Assembly (NCBI GenBank): GCA_031216445.1
Contig: CM062219.1
Location: 8,136,501 to 8,200,500, forward strand
DNA length: 64,000 nucleotides
Direction of reading: 5' to 3'
Origin: Lateolabrax maculatus
Taxonomy: Eukaryota; Chordata; Actinopteri; Acropomatiformes; Lateolabracidae
Position 1 is the first letter of the stretch; each line of letters opens with the position of its first letter. A program made the translations under genes and the position numbers. Under the pieces are notes generated by a model. The model was not told where the DNA came from. It did no database searches and was given only the letters and a program-made list of their open reading frames with translations. Shown here piece after piece: positions 12,546 through 25,940 of this stretch.

Positions 12546-14274
12546 AGGGTAATTATGTTTACATGACACTTTTGTGTCAACAGACCAAATAGAAGCAAAG
12601 AAGGAATAAACAACACACGCTGCTCTGACAAAAATATTTTGTAAGTGTGTTTTTTAGGCATGCAGTAGTAATATTGATCTCATGGCATATAACGTCATAT
12701 TTCCACTGCAAATCCATGTACATAACCCAGAAAAATAAACAAAAACTAATAGTTCGCCTATATCTTAATTAGAAGTAGTTTAAAAAAAGGACAGAACATG
12801 AAGAAATTGTTTAAGCTTAGGTAGCTTTTTCTTTTTTCTTTCTTATTATACTATCACTGTTTTTAACAAAACTGCTTTTAGACATGGGAGACATATTTTG
12901 AATGTGACATACATCACAACATATACATCACAACTGTAATATATTGAACTACGGGAAAATCCCATTGGACCTTACCAAAGATGTTGCTGAGAAAGCACCT
13001 GTGCAGAGCAAGTCTATGACCTAACAGCACTTGATGTTCAATTTAATTTTAATTTATGGACGGACATTGGTCAGTTCGTCCCTTAATATCAAATTGTCAA
13101 TGCATATTTATTTTCACTGGATCACTTACTGGGATATTGTCTTCCCATGCTGTGTACAAGCCTTGCCACCCACCCCTGTTATCACACTTTTTGTTTTAAG
13201 TTTAGTAAACAGTAAAAGCACAACCTGCTTTTCCAGAATGTGCCAAATCTTCCTGCGTGTCTAAAGCTATGCAGTGATCATTTAAACAAAGCAATATTCA
13301 GTCAAAATAATGAGATATTAGAAGTCTTAAACTTCCAAATAAAGAAAAATCTATTTAAATGTTTTTGTAACTCAACCATGACACCAGATTAAATATGTAT
13401 TCCATTATAATTTTATTATAACATGTGGGATCCCACACCATTTTTTATTATAATAATGAAACTTAAAGGTTAAACATCTGGTGTTATTTTCTTTTCAAAC
13501 TAAACAACTGACATGTGCTTTCTCCATGAAGTATCAGTGAATAATGAAGCAAGTGCTTAATGGAATTATGACATTTTAGTTAAATTCCTGAGGTATTAAA
13601 GAAATGATAATCTTATATTATTTTAGAAAATTATAACATTGCTTCTGATTCCTTGTTTTGATTTCTAATGCAAACATTTTACGCAAACATAAAATAATTA
13701 AAGGACCTCTTTGCTGATTTTCAACAACAATACCTGTCTTTATCACAATATGACAAACCTCTTTGCAGCCTTTCAGTAGCTTTTTATCTGAAGGCTCAAA
13801 TCATCATCCTGAAATCTAACATCTGCTGATGCAAGTATGGGCCAAGTCAGGCAGCAGCAAGAAATATTTATTTTGGCACCAAACCTTTAATCATTCTCTT
13901 TACCAGGTACAACAGAGGAACTTTGAAAACAGAAAAACTGAGATACGGCTTTAGTTTCAAAGTCAAAGTTTTGTTTTTTTTTTGTTGCTCATCTTACACC
14001 TGGTAACTGCATCATTAGGTGTAAGCTTTAGAGACTATTAGAGCCTGTCGATGAGATAGTTCACCACGGTGCTGGTTTACATTCAACTTCAAATATTACA
14101 GCATTTTAGAGAACAAACAGGTCATTTGGTGCAAAAATAAACATAAATGGATACTTAAATGAAGTTTGGCTGTTTTATAATCACAAAGCATATTTTAAAT
14201 GGACAGACTTCATTTGGTGCCTAATGTGGTGATGGTTGAAGTTGAAGATATATTGTTTTATGAAAATCTGATTC
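12546..14274 (-). other. AT-rich presumed intron, no gene seen
   Basis: Very AT-rich with no recognisable gene. It contains a perfect 14-bp palindrome at 13424-13437, described under findings. Confidence 0.55.
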
Positions 14275-14500
14275 TGACCAGACTAGAGATAATTAATCAA
14301 TTAGTCGATTGATAGATATGTAATTGGCAACTAATTTGATGCAAAGATGCTCAAAATGTTCTAGTTTCAGCTTGTCAATTGTGAGGATTTTCTGAGTTAC
14401 TGAGTCACTCCTTCCACATCTGTGGCAAACGATTATTTGTTTTATCTATAAATAATGGTGCCCATAACGATTTCCCAGAGCCCAAGGTGGCGTGTGAAAA
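14275..14500. repeat. Dispersed repeat family A, copy 2 (degraded)
   Basis: Carries aattaatcaattagtcgattg near its start and cccagagcccaaggtggcg near its end, matching the first copy with large internal divergence. Confidence 0.5.
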
Positions 14501-16089
14501 TAATGTGACATTGTGAAAAGGGTCGCTCATAGTGATGAACCTACAGAGAATTATCACCTGAATCTGCAGCTCCCCGGGGCTTTACGGAGCTTTATAGCGA
14601 GTTTCCACTCTTTGGTGAGCTGTCTGGTGCGCAACTTTGCTGTTTTGGTTCACTCTTTCATAGCATTGTTTTTGGCAAAGGTACGCAGCTGTTTTCAGCA
14701 AAAACCCCTTTAAAAACACACTGCACATTACCTGCTCAGTACCAAACAGCGAGAGAGACACAGTTACTAATCAGCTGGTGAATATTTAGCAGAGCCAGAG
14801 TTTTCCCTCAGGAGTTGGTAGAGACCAAAACAGAGGTAGAAGGAGAGTGAATATTAGACTTCCATTCACCAACTCCAAATAAATTATTATGTTGCTACAT
14901 AACTACTCGATGTATAAATAAGCAACTGTTTGCTTAAAAGGTCACCACATCAGCTGAAAAGGTAAATTATAGGTCAATGTTGTGTTCACAAATAGTTTCT
15001 GTTGCCCTGAAGCAGCCCCCAAAAATTAGATATTATGGGTTTAAATGTAATTATTGATACAATTTGATGACATTATTAACAGTGTTATGGGACCAGACCA
15101 ATTTATAATATAGTTTTTGACATCATTTCAAACACATTCCTTCTGTATTATTTATGGTGAACAGACACAGGGCCGTTACAGGCGCTGAAACCACAGCCAA
15201 AGGGTAACCAGGAAGCATAATTAACGTTAGGACTGTCATACTGTCGGCTAACATGCAACCATATGTGCCTACGTCGTCAAAACAATCATAAGAGAAAGAA
15301 CAAAAACACACACACATGCACACAGTTACCAAGCACCAGCACCACCTCAAACACACACAGAGGTCTAAATCCCAGCGTCTACTTGTCTTGTATTTTTAAT
15401 AGCTTTGCCTCACCTGAAGGTCTCAAAACAAACATTAAAGAAATGGCTTCTGAATATGTGACAAGAGCATTATTCCCTAAAAAGGATTTCCCAAGAATTT
15501 CTGAATACATGCTTTGGAAGCTATTTTGGTTCAAATTAGGAACGGTGCCCTTAAATGCAAGCCAGCAACAATAACAGCGTCTGGTTTATAGTGATTCTTT
15601 GGCCTGTGTGCAGTTTACGCTCTTGTTGGCTCACAGTTAGGCTTTTATCTGTCGACACTGTAGCAGATAACAACACTAGTTCAAAAGAGAAAAGCTGGTC
15701 CGACCTGAGTGACCTTCATATTCCAATACTGTGCTGCTGCCTAATCCCATCACAGAAGAATAACATATTGACAGATACAACCACAACCCCGCATTGCAGC
15801 CTCATATTGTGTTTGTAAGCATGTTAAGTGGAGATAGTGTACATAGGTGCTGTGTATCACAAATGCTCATCGTTTTCTGGTTTTACAGATTTTAATGAAA
15901 ACTAGATCGATTTAAACTGATTTTACACAGTTGTTATGTGCAGAGTCACCCAAAAGTGTCGGGTTTCCTGCTATAAGAAGACACCGAAGTTTACAGTAAA
16001 CGAAGTCTTCATGGAAAAAAAGAGAACTCAGACAATGGGTGAGACAAAGAGTGGGGAGAAAAGTGTGCCTGCGACTGACACTTTCATTA
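14501..16089 (-). other. Presumed intron, no gene seen
   Basis: Non-coding, AT-rich. The longest ORFs (about 100 codons) have no recognisable domains or flanking splice signals. Confidence 0.5.
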
Positions 16090-16205
16090 TTAAACTGCAT
16101 GTTTTGACCAATCAATATTCCCAAACTCAAAGATTAGAGTATACAACAATATGAAACAGAGAGAAAAGCAGCAAATCCTCAAATTTAAGGAGCTGGAACC
16201 AGCAA
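16090..16205. repeat. Dispersed repeat family A, fragment
   Basis: A short fragment with cccaaactcaaagatt and aatttaaggagctggaacca, corresponding to the inner part of family A. Confidence 0.4.
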
Positions 16206-16224
16206 ATAATTTGTATTTGCATTT

Positions 16225-16420
16225 TTAGCCATGGTCAGTCAGTTATTGGATGGATTGCAATGAAATTTAATGCAGATATCTTTGGTACCAAGACGATGAA
16301 TCCTAGTTACTTTGGTGATCCCCTGGACTACTGGAACTCAATCATCAGGTCAAAATTCTGGTTTATGACTTAGCAATTGTAAGCACGCTAAACTACGATG
16401 GACAACATGGTAAACATTGT
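16225..16420. repeat. Dispersed repeat family B, copy 1
   Basis: Contains ggattgcaatgaaattta, ttactttggtgatcccctg, atcatcaggtcaaaattctg and catggtaaacattgta in order. The same phrases recur near 32.7 kb in the same orientation and near 56.7 kb in reverse. This is a high-copy fish repeat that I recognise from memory; it is non-coding. Confidence 0.65.
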
Positions 16421-17899
16421 AAATAATATGTCACCATGGCCTGTGATACCTTGATTATTTTACATGCATATAAACATGTAATAATAATCCACTTTAATTG
16501 AATGGATAGAATTAATTTACAATACCACCATACCACATTGTTGCAGCAGTGTTGACGAGCCTATCTGTTTCATTACAGCAGTGTTTCAGCTCTTGTGTGA
16601 TAAGAACAACAGAGAGCAGGACAGTGACCTCACTCCTCCCTGTCTGTGATCAGAGCGGAGAGCTTCCTTAAATGATGTGATCACATGGTGCTGCTCATTT
16701 GAGGAAGTCTGAATACACAGAGATGAGACATCGATCCCACCTGGCCGATCAATGGGCCAGGCCTTTTCGGAGGAGATGTGAGGAATCAATAATGTTCGGT
16801 ATGAACGTTTTGTCATAACATTCATCAGACATCTGCTGGAATGGAATGAAAGGGATGAGAATGGCATGAAATTCAGCAGAAAAAAACAGAACAGAGCTGG
16901 AAATACAACAGTAATGCCACCACATATTTCCTTGTAAACTGTTGGCATACATACCTGCAATATTTTTATTTTTATTATCTTAAGCTTAAATTACATCCAA
17001 ACTTTAGTGTACCTTCAAACTATATTTATATCTGAGGTCAATATGCTGAATAAATATGGCGGATTGAGAAGCAGTATTAACCATCATTTAAGATAAATCA
17101 CCAGCTATGCAGCCACACATTTGGACCCTAATGCTGAGACCATAATATCACGTTAATAAGCAATCAACCAACTGTGGATGGGCCTAAAGTCCAAAACGTC
17201 TCTGAAAGTGGTCAAAATCATCAACGTGTCATAAGATATTATCAGCCACCTCACCAAAACCGCTGGCGTTAATCTGGCAACAAATGTGTTCCAGGAGGCA
17301 TATGGCATTCAAAAAATAGGTCAACCATTAACCAGCTAACACAGCCCCAACCAGAAACATTCTTCTAGTACTCCTTCATCTTAAATCCATCTGTAACTTC
17401 TGATGTAAAACAAAATACTCCAGATAAAACAAGATCATGTAATGTTTTGATATGGGAAATAACGCATTTTACAAATTAAAAGGTGAATTCATAAGAAAAA
17501 AAAAGGACCCTTTCTCAGTTAAATACAGTCATGTTAGCAACCTTTAGATTGATATTCTTCTTTAAGTGACTTAACAGAGTCCGTTTTCCGACCTTTTGAC
17601 TTTTCTCCACTTCTGTTACTGTTACTACTACATTTTAGCATTCACCATCATCCCATGAAAACCACATGTTGCCGCAGTTGCTGCTGTTCAGCAGAAGTTA
17701 CACAAGATTGCTTTAAATGGTGCTAAAGGAAGGTTTTTTTTAAATTCAACATTTTGTTGTCATTTGAAAGTTTAAAAATGTCTACAGATTGTTTGTGACT
17801 TTAAATGTATCTTCCTTTTCAGATGTTAGACCTTTAGAACAGCTGTGTAGTATTATGGGAAGTGCGTTACAGTAAGCATTGTCCTTAAAGTGCTCAATG
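16421..17899 (-). other. Presumed intron, no gene seen
   Basis: Non-coding sequence. The minus-strand ORF of 124 codons (16960-16586) has no homology that I recognise and no codon bias. Confidence 0.5.
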
Positions 17900-18530
17900 T
17901 GCCATCGCTCTATATTTAGGAATTAAGATCAAAACATTTTACCTTGGTTTCATCAGACCACAAGTTCCATTTCCTGTCATGGGAATGAACCACATGCTTG
18001 CAAATTTAACATGTGCTTTTTGGAGAAAGATAGTCTTCATCTTGTTGCCCCTCAGCTCAGAAGTGTTCAGAACACATAAAACTCTTGCTCAGTGCATGTT
18101 GTAGATAGATTCTGCCATACAGTCCTTCAGTTATTTTTAGCTTGCTGTTGGCCTCTTGGTAGTTTTTCCTTCAGAGCTTCCTCTTTACATGACCATCCAT
18201 CACAGAAAGATGACCTGAATCACATAAGGTCCTGATGGTGCCATATTTCCTCTACGTCTTCCAGTTTGTCTTCACTATGTTTCAGAAAAAATGAAAAGGG
18301 TCTTGAACCAGATTTTACATCTGTTTCCTAGTCTGAATCTTTCAGCAGTAACTTCTAAAGTCTCTGTACACTTTGATGTTTGGTTGAAGAGTTTAGTTTG
18401 ATCTAATTAGAATCACTCTAACTCACTTCTTCATTTTCAATACAAATAGCTGATTCTTAACACAATTACAACCCTGAGTTAATGAGGTCTGCACATACTA
18501 ACGCAACAGAGATGTTTACCCATTCTTAGC
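17900..18530 (-). mobile_element. Decayed Tc1/mariner-like transposon remnant
   Basis: On the minus strand, 17967-17928 translates to NLWSDETKVKCFD. WSDETK is the conserved block around the second catalytic Asp of Tc1-type transposases. The sequence to its right (upstream in sense) reads as interrupted pieces in several frames, consistent with a dead copy. The ends are approximate because no inverted repeats could be paired. Confidence 0.5.
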
Positions 18531-20157
18531 TCAGAGGGGCTACAAACAGTTGCCTTTTATGTTTAACTTTCTTTTACTGGTTACTTTAACTGACTGAATA
18601 ACAAAAGAAATTCAGGAAACTCTCAGTAATCCCAGATTGTCTCAGAGGACTGGTAAATACAGGTGCAGAGCCTTTCAGGCGCTGCAATCCAGCGAGCTTT
18701 GCTGATCTGTCTGCAGCCTGACCTTCACTGGTGTCACATTCAGAGGGCGTTAAAAAGAAACACTGAAACACAGGCCCAGGCAACCCTTAAGGATTCCGGG
18801 TAAAGGAGAAGATCATGTAGGCTTACCACCCTCCTATTAAGTAGACTGAATCCAGGTTTAATGAAACTAAATGAAGCAGAAGATGCAGAACTGAATTATT
18901 TTTTTAATGTACTACTGAATGGGTGTTTACACAACGTTAGTACCATTAAAACTGGTTTACTTACTATCAATATTATGCTTGGGATATTATCTGATTTAAC
19001 ATCAAGGCCATGCATGATATGAACATGTGCCACCTCAGAAATAAAGGAGTCCAGAGGATTGAAAGATTTTGATCTTTGACCATCAAAGTATTCTGCTGAC
19101 TGAGGCCTTCAAGTAAGTCCTCAGATAAAAAAGAAAGACAGAGAAGCTGAACGTGAGAGCGAGGAACGCCATTAGCATGGCTCCCAGTTGCAATACTCTG
19201 CTAATCCCAGGAAAAGATGATCATTTTCTATTTTCTGTGTGTGTCGTCCATACTGCAAGGTCAAACAGCGCCTGTGTCAGCCTGTCTCTCTCTCTGACAG
19301 ATGGTTACCTGACATCACCCACCCAGTCAGACGGCCTTTAATACTTAATATCACTGCACTCTCTCTCCTCTTTATACTCTTTCTTCACAAACCAAGTCGT
19401 TTCCTTTCTCAATCAAAGACATCCAACTTGCTAATTACATGTTTCTCTCTAAAGCTGCACCCAGAAAAAAAAAGAAAGAAGCTGGCCATCATGGTACAAG
19501 TAACCTTGCTCCAAGGGTAGCCTTTGTGTTTAGCAGAGGGCTCAGATTGTTCCTCCTGAAAAAGGGGACGGCTGCAACACAGAGCACTCAGTGGCAACAT
19601 TTGACCCCTTTTGCACAGAAGATAATGACCAAGCAGATTAAGAGAAATGCATTAATGGCCATCTTCCATGTGGCTGCTGTCTTCAGGTTGTCATGGTGAA
19701 AAATTCACCAGAAGAAAAAAGAAATACTACTCCATTCAAAATGTAGCGCTTCCATCTCCTGTATTTACGTTTTAATCATGAGCCTTCAGAGATATTTATG
19801 TGACCTTCAAGCCTGAAATTTTCACAAAGCAACAAAACAGGGGGCTGGTAAATCCCTCAGCTAAAGCCTGCTGGGTGTGAAGGTTAGATAATGAATACCC
19901 TTACATAGGCACTCTCTTCATTCCTGTTAACAAAACCAAAAATCTTTTCATCTAAGCTGGTTCTTTTCTCCAGCCACCGCATGTGAGTTCAATGCAAAGA
20001 GCACCAAATGAAAAATGCAGTTAATAACAGAAGTCAGAATCCAGGAAATCAAGTAGTTGAGTGAGGATAAGAGGTGGTAGTAAGCAGACATTCATGGTTT
20101 TAGTTCTCTGGAAGTCTACTGCTCAACCTTCCCTCAGTATAGTCACCTCACTTGGCT

Positions 20158-20158
<1 letters not shown>
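18531..20158 (-). other. Presumed intron, no gene seen
   Basis: Unique-looking non-coding sequence with short random ORFs only. Confidence 0.5.
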
Positions 20159-20209
<51 letters not shown>

Positions 20210-20217
20210 TCTCTCTC
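20159..20217. repeat. (CT)n microsatellite
   Basis: About 29 CT units with one internal TGT interruption. Confidence 0.97.
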
Positions 20218-23045
20218 GGGGATGACAGAATTATCTTCTGCATCAGAGCTGAGGCTGGGCCAACGCTCTACACAGAGGACTCCATTTCACACAGCCAGCC
20301 CCACTGTGGCCAAGGAGACACAGCCAATCGTGCTGGAGTATCAGTGGCATGGCCATCCACCATTTTGTGCTCCTCAAGGTCTTTGACTGTCCTGCTCAGC
20401 TGAGTGGAGCTGCCTCTGCTCACTCTGCTATCTTGTTACACAGATGGAAGTGTTTAACTTTAAGAGCACAGACCTGAGCGAGCAGCTTCCCGTCCTGTCT
20501 GTTCCTCTGCAGACTGTCATGGCAGTCAGCAAAAGCAGAAGTGAGATGTGTGGTTTTGTTCGCTGCAAAGATGGCCACCTAGAGTGCAGCTCTGCTGTTC
20601 TTCACAAGCTGAAGGCAACGTCCTAAAGAGATCTGAGGATTTGTGTCTCTAAATATGGAGCTTCGAATCATCCCGTCATACAAAACCTTAAGAAGATATC
20701 TGTAAGCTTCTGTAGATAACATTATCGAATACAGGTGACCCAAAAAACATGTTTCAGTGCTTCTATAAGAGAGGTAAAATCCTTTTTTCTAGACTGAAAA
20801 GCATACAAGATAAAACTTGGGGCAACCCTCAGCAACATGATTAAATATTCCATCCAAAAATGATTAAGTGCACAATTTAATTAATAGCCTTAGGCGTGAT
20901 TATTTTTACAATTTTATATGGGAAGGAATAGGTAGATATATTTGGTTTTCTCAAGAGGTTTCTTCCCTCAAGCTCGAAGAGAAGAATTCTCAGAAAAATA
21001 ATTCTATCACGTATTGTACACAAGTAGGCTAGAGCAAAAAAAAAAAAAGCTAATTTACTTGCTGCTCCAAACACAATACATGAGTCTAAACCATACGTGT
21101 TCACATTCAGACATATGAGGCTGAAAATATGCTGCATTCACATGTCCTAAATAAACAGCCCTGAAGAGTCGGGCAAGTGAAGGATGTCCAAGGACAGATC
21201 TTGGAGAGAAACCAGGAAGTGTTTTTCCACCAAGACAATTACTCCAGGAAACCTTACATTCCAGGCAGCCTTGCAGTCCATCTCTCCTAGGAAACCATTT
21301 CCTGACGTAAATAAATCTGCTGTTGTCTCAAATACATTCTGTATTATCTCAGACAACACATATATCATAAATAACTGGGAACAAACACAGACTAAGGTCA
21401 GCTCTGGAGCTGCCAAACTTCAAACCAGTAATTGAGTAAAATATATTATTTGTATGTTGTGGCCTCCTTCTCACTATGAGCAAAACCACCGGCCTTTGAA
21501 GGCTGTCGTCTCATCTCCATCAACAGTCTAAAACCTTGATTCCATTCCTGTTTTCTGTTATTTATTAAAAATGCCTTCAGCAGTATCTAATTCCACCAAT
21601 TCACCAAAAAAGAAATTACAAAAAAGATTGCAAGAAAAGGCTGTGAGATGCACTGAAGGGTTTCTTGTAAGTGGTGCTCAGTGGACAACTGCCAGAAAAC
21701 ACTGCAATGCTGACTTCCTTGTAAGCCTGACATGGCAGTTACTACAGTTACAGGGAGTGGGTGAAGTTACAAGCTAGTCAGGATGGAGTATTTCAGAGTG
21801 ACCAAAAGAGGACACGGGAAGCAATAAAAAAAAAGAGCCAAAAACTCAAACTGAGTCTGATTTACTCGCAGAAACGTTGGAGGAAAGACATTTTTTTTGG
21901 ACAGCTTTTTTAAAGCTACTGGTAAGTTTATCTAAGAGGAAAAGAGGTGAGGTTCCTCTCCAGGTTCACCAAACAGACCACTTGAGGCAACTCAACAAGT
22001 TTGAGAAGGGAAAGATGAGAGACCCATCAATATTAACTTACCACTGAGACCTCCTTTCCAAGCTCTTAAATATTTAATCGTCCTTGGACAGCTCTGTTGC
22101 TTCATAGGCCGAGCCAGTGTGGATCCCTTCTACAAGACCACTCCTGTTCCTGCTCAATGAAGGCCTTGTCCGATGGCACCACACTGCCCAAGGAACGGGC
22201 GTCTCCAAAGAATTCAGGATTTTTTCCACCACAGGCAGCTCGAGGCTGACAGAGTTGGTTCACTGTGTCTTATTAGAGAAGGGCATAAATCCTGAATTTA
22301 GGAAACCTGAGTATGCCTTGCAGATGGCTTCATTCATCTCACAGAGCACGGCCACTTTATACCTGAAGTCCTCATTTTCTAAAAAACTAACCCCCTACAT
22401 GCTTCACATAGGTGCTGAAATGGCTGGCAGAGACACAACTAGGAACTATACTGAGCTACAAGCATTTCTTTTCCAGGAGGGGAAAGGTGACTACGAACTG
22501 TTGATGTTCTGATGGAAAGCAGAGAGGAGGAACCAGTTTTGCAGTGGTGTGACGTGGCAACTGACAACAGAAACTGGAATGGCACCTCTAGCAAGCCACT
22601 TCCTTGTTCCATTTAAAACCCTGACATGATGTTAAAATATACCTAGTTACACAGTACTAAATTATTCAAAGGATCCTGGCAGGTTTTACTGAAACAATGC
22701 CACGCTTTCATATCTAAATCAAATACCTAAATCAAGAAAGAAATGTGTTTATGGCGTGAGGAAGGTCAGTAAAATGCAAGACAAAGCAGTGAGGTTTCTG
22801 CTGTATTTCAATGACTATAGTGTTTTGGATCTGGGGCCTGTGTGTTTCAGCACACTTACAAGTGTAGCAGCAGGGCCAAGCTGCATCTCATGAGCCATGC
22901 ATCATGTCAAGAAAGCACTCACTGGAGCATTTCAATTTGCTTTTGTGTGTCTCCCTAGCCTTCTTCACTGCCCCAGGTAGAGAAGAATGGAGGAGTGCAT
23001 CACCCAATGTGAGTGAGTGAATGAGAGAAAGGGAGGGAGAGCAGT
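20218..23045 (-). other. Presumed intron, no gene seen
   Basis: Non-coding. A 131-codon plus-strand ORF (22117-22512) lacks known motifs, splice context and neighbours, and I do not treat it as a gene. The remainder is AT-rich. Confidence 0.5.
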
Positions 23046-23148
23046 CGTGTGTGTGTGTGTGTGTGTGTGGGGGGGGGGGGGGGTGTTTGTGTTTGTGTGT
23101 GTGTGTGTGGGGGGGGGGGTGTTTGTGTGTGTGTGTGTGAGAGAGAGT
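23046..23148. repeat. Compound (GT)n-(G)n microsatellite, duplicated unit
   Basis: Two successive copies of a (GT)n tract followed by a run of G and tgtttgt, then a final (GT)n. The block looks like a tandem duplication of about 50 bp. Confidence 0.95.
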
Positions 23149-23579
23149 GAAAGAGACACAGAAAGAGTATCAGAGTGAGTGATGAGCTTCACAACCACTT
23201 CCTTCCAGCATTCAAACCATCACAGAAGTCTCTCTTGTTTAATCCTCTGTCCTCTCTGTCAAGCTTTTTAAGCGTAATCCTGAAATACCTTGCAAAAATC
23301 CAGTTATGTAATTTTTTTCTAAAAGTATCAACCATAGTTCAGTTCTGCCCTGTCACCTTAAAGCTGAACTGCAGTTACAATGTGTATTCAGTATTTTATG
23401 CAGAGGTAAAAATTCAACCAGTTTGATTCGGATAGCCTTTAAGGACTCCAAACATATGTAGCCAGTCACACATTTGGACCATGTAATTACAGTTAAAGCT
23501 ACAGCCCCATGTTGCAAGATACTACGTTATCTATTTCATAAATCAATAGTGTGTAAATATATTATAATTTGAGTGAGTT

Positions 23580-24215
23580 TAACAAATTACAGAAACTCAA
23601 GAAATGTGGATGCTGGATAAACCTGCTAAGGGGCCCTGGGTTGTGGACCCCTACTGAGCCCCCCACAGACACATACTGTATTCCCCCAATGCATTTTGCC
23701 AAAACTCCCAGAAACCAATCAGGCTATTGAATTAAATTTATTAGGTCCGCAACGATTTTTTTTAGTATCTATTAATAGGATGATTATTTTCTTGCTTAAT
23801 CTTTTTGTCTCAAAAAACGTAAGAAAAATATTATAATTGCCTACGGCAACGTATTCACAGGTCTTGTTATGTTTGATTAACAGTCTTTCAATGACATTCA
23901 ATTTGCTAGCATAATATATGACAAAGAAAAGCAACGGTTTACAATTATATCAGTTTACAATCACATAAAACATGAAAAAGCAGAAACTGGAACCAAAGCC
24001 CTCTATAAAACAGGAGCTCCAGATCGGGTAAAAATGCAGGAGCCACCTTAGGGCCCCAACCTTTTCAGCTTTTAACATCCTTTAGTGGTGTATATTACCA
24101 GGCACATTTATAATTAATCAAATTACAACACACAAAGAACCTGGGGACCTCTGGGGGTTAGTGTCTGATGCCCCTGGGCAGTTGCCCACTTTGCCCCGTT
24201 ACTAATCCAGCCTTG
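23580..24215. repeat. Repeat-derived block including family A, copy 4
   Basis: From 23730 the phrases ggtccgcaacgattt, aggatgattattttcttgct and, near 23970, aaaaagcagaaactggaacc match family A. The flanking parts (aaggggccctgggttgtgga; ggggacctctgggggttagt) look like further degraded fish repeat. The boundaries are uncertain. Confidence 0.4.
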
Positions 24216-24801
24216 GTTCACTAATAACACAAACTACTGGAAATGCCATCTCTGTACAGCAAAAGCAAAGAGCCCTGACCCACATGACCTCAGCTGGTGA
24301 GTAAAACTGAAAAAACCTGAGCACACAGATTAGTTACTAGTGCAGCACGAACAAGCGTCACAATTGAGAAAGAGTCAAGAATGTGTTGAAGACTTGTGAA
24401 AGTTACTAGAGGAACTCTAAGTGCAAAGAAGCAGCACACAGTGTCAGTATCCCCTAGACAATCTGTATAGTCTCTGGTCTCTTTCTTCAAACATCACAAT
24501 CGCATCCAGAGTTAAAACACTGGGCTCATTTGCAGAACATCCACCATCCGCCAGACTATATCCATTGCACCCGTCTGCAAGACAAATGTGTCGACCGCAG
24601 CAGATTCCTGCCTGGCCGTCCTCTATCAGCTCCTCCTTGAGAACCTGTTTGCCCTGCCACGCCAGGGAGAAGGAGCATCGCCACCATTTTGATTGCTCTT
24701 CTCAGCCCCAGCATTGTCGCAGCACACTGTGTCAAGCTCACAGTCTCCTTGTCAGCAAGATTTCACACAGTGGCCAGGGGAACTGCAGAGCGTAGCACAG
24801 C

Positions 24802-24803
<2 letters not shown>
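24216..24803 (-). other. Presumed intron, no gene seen
   Basis: Mixed-composition non-coding DNA. A plus-strand ORF of 124 codons (24421-24795) has no recognisable domain. Confidence 0.45.

Positions 24804-24838
<35 letters not shown>
24804..24838. repeat. (CA)n microsatellite
   Basis: About 17 CA units. Confidence 0.97.
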
Positions 24839-24841
<3 letters not shown>

Positions 24842-25330
24842 AACACACTATAGCCTGCAAACACACCTCCTTCACTCCCCTGACAGGCTGGTCAACAGAC
24901 ACCTTTAGGATATAACGTAGAAAAAGTCACCTCAGGCTGTACAGCGGACATGGAGTGCATTACAATACAGAGCTTCTTAATAGATGACCAACAACCTAAC
25001 ACATTAGTCAAATAACTTTTAAAGTAATTAACTAGACACAGCAAATAAATAAGTACAATCTTGCAATAACATGCACACGTGCTACCGGATAAAGAGAGAG
25101 GGGTTCACTAGTCCTTCTGCAAATAATTAGTCTATACATGAGTGATATGAGAAAGACTATAAACCACTTGACTTTTGAATTTAAAGCCATCACTGAGTGA
25201 GCACACAGCAGATGTACGTAACAAATTCGTCCAAAAACTAATCCAAAACATAAGATCATAATCATCTTGAGAACTTCCTTAAAAAAAACTATCTGCAACA
25301 GCCATTACTTCACCCGGGCGCGTGCACACA

Positions 25331-25333
<3 letters not shown>

Positions 25334-25364
<31 letters not shown>

Positions 25365-25379
25365 TGTGTGTGTGTGTGT
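25334..25379. repeat. (GA)n(GT)n compound microsatellite
   Basis: About 14 GA units run directly into about 8 GT units. Confidence 0.97.
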
Positions 25380-25710
25380 TGAGACCACTTTGTTGAACAT
25401 TAACTACTTGCACGGCCAAAAACACTGCATTATTCAGCATTCAAATTCCTAATCTCATTCATGCGTCCCTCAGACATCCCCAAACACAAACACGTAGCCT
25501 ACTGTCAAAAAAAAGTGTCAGCTCCAAAATCTTTTCTTTTTTTTCCTCCCCCAAACCCCCCACACATTTACACGCCAAATTGAGTATAAACCATGCAAAG
25601 GAAAGCAGCAAGTTCATGGAGTTAAAACACTGGAGTTAACCTTGAAAGCCCCACTGAAGGATCTCACTTTTCAGAGTTCTTCTGCTTCCTCTAGCACACT
25701 AAACTTCCGA

Positions 25711-25800
25711 GCTGAAAGAAAAAAAAAAAAAAAAAGGCAGAAGAAGAGGAAGCAGAAGAAGGAGAAGGAGAAGAAGAAGAAGAAGAAGAAGGAGAAGAGG
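25711..25800. repeat. Purine tract: A-run plus (GAA)n-like repeat
   Basis: A run of A followed by gcagaagaagagg and a GAA/GGA trinucleotide tract, purine throughout except a few bases. On the znf462 sense strand it is a long polypyrimidine tract. Confidence 0.9.
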
Positions 25801-25928
25801 CAGTGGCCGAGGTTTCCTTGAACACAACCTTTGTTCCTGCGTGAGGGATCCTGCCTGTTTGACTCCAGGGCTCTCCTTGAAGACTCATCTGCTTTCCTCC
25901 ATTTTATGGTGAAGCCCCACCAGTGGCT

Positions 25929-25940
25929 ATGACATACCTG
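25929..25940 (-). promoter_or_regulatory. znf462: Candidate 5' splice donor of an untranslated znf462 exon
   Basis: The minus strand reads AGTCAG|GTATGTC, with the GT at 25937-25936. This is a near-consensus donor just downstream, in znf462 sense, of the CpG-rich island. If used, it would splice to the acceptor at 5432-5431 and define an intron of about 20.5 kb. The competing donor is at 27107. Confidence 0.35.

Noticed and set aside
22117..22512. 131-codon plus-strand ORF
   Set aside because: No domain recognised and no supporting exon structure. Possibly decayed repeat; a protein search would settle it.
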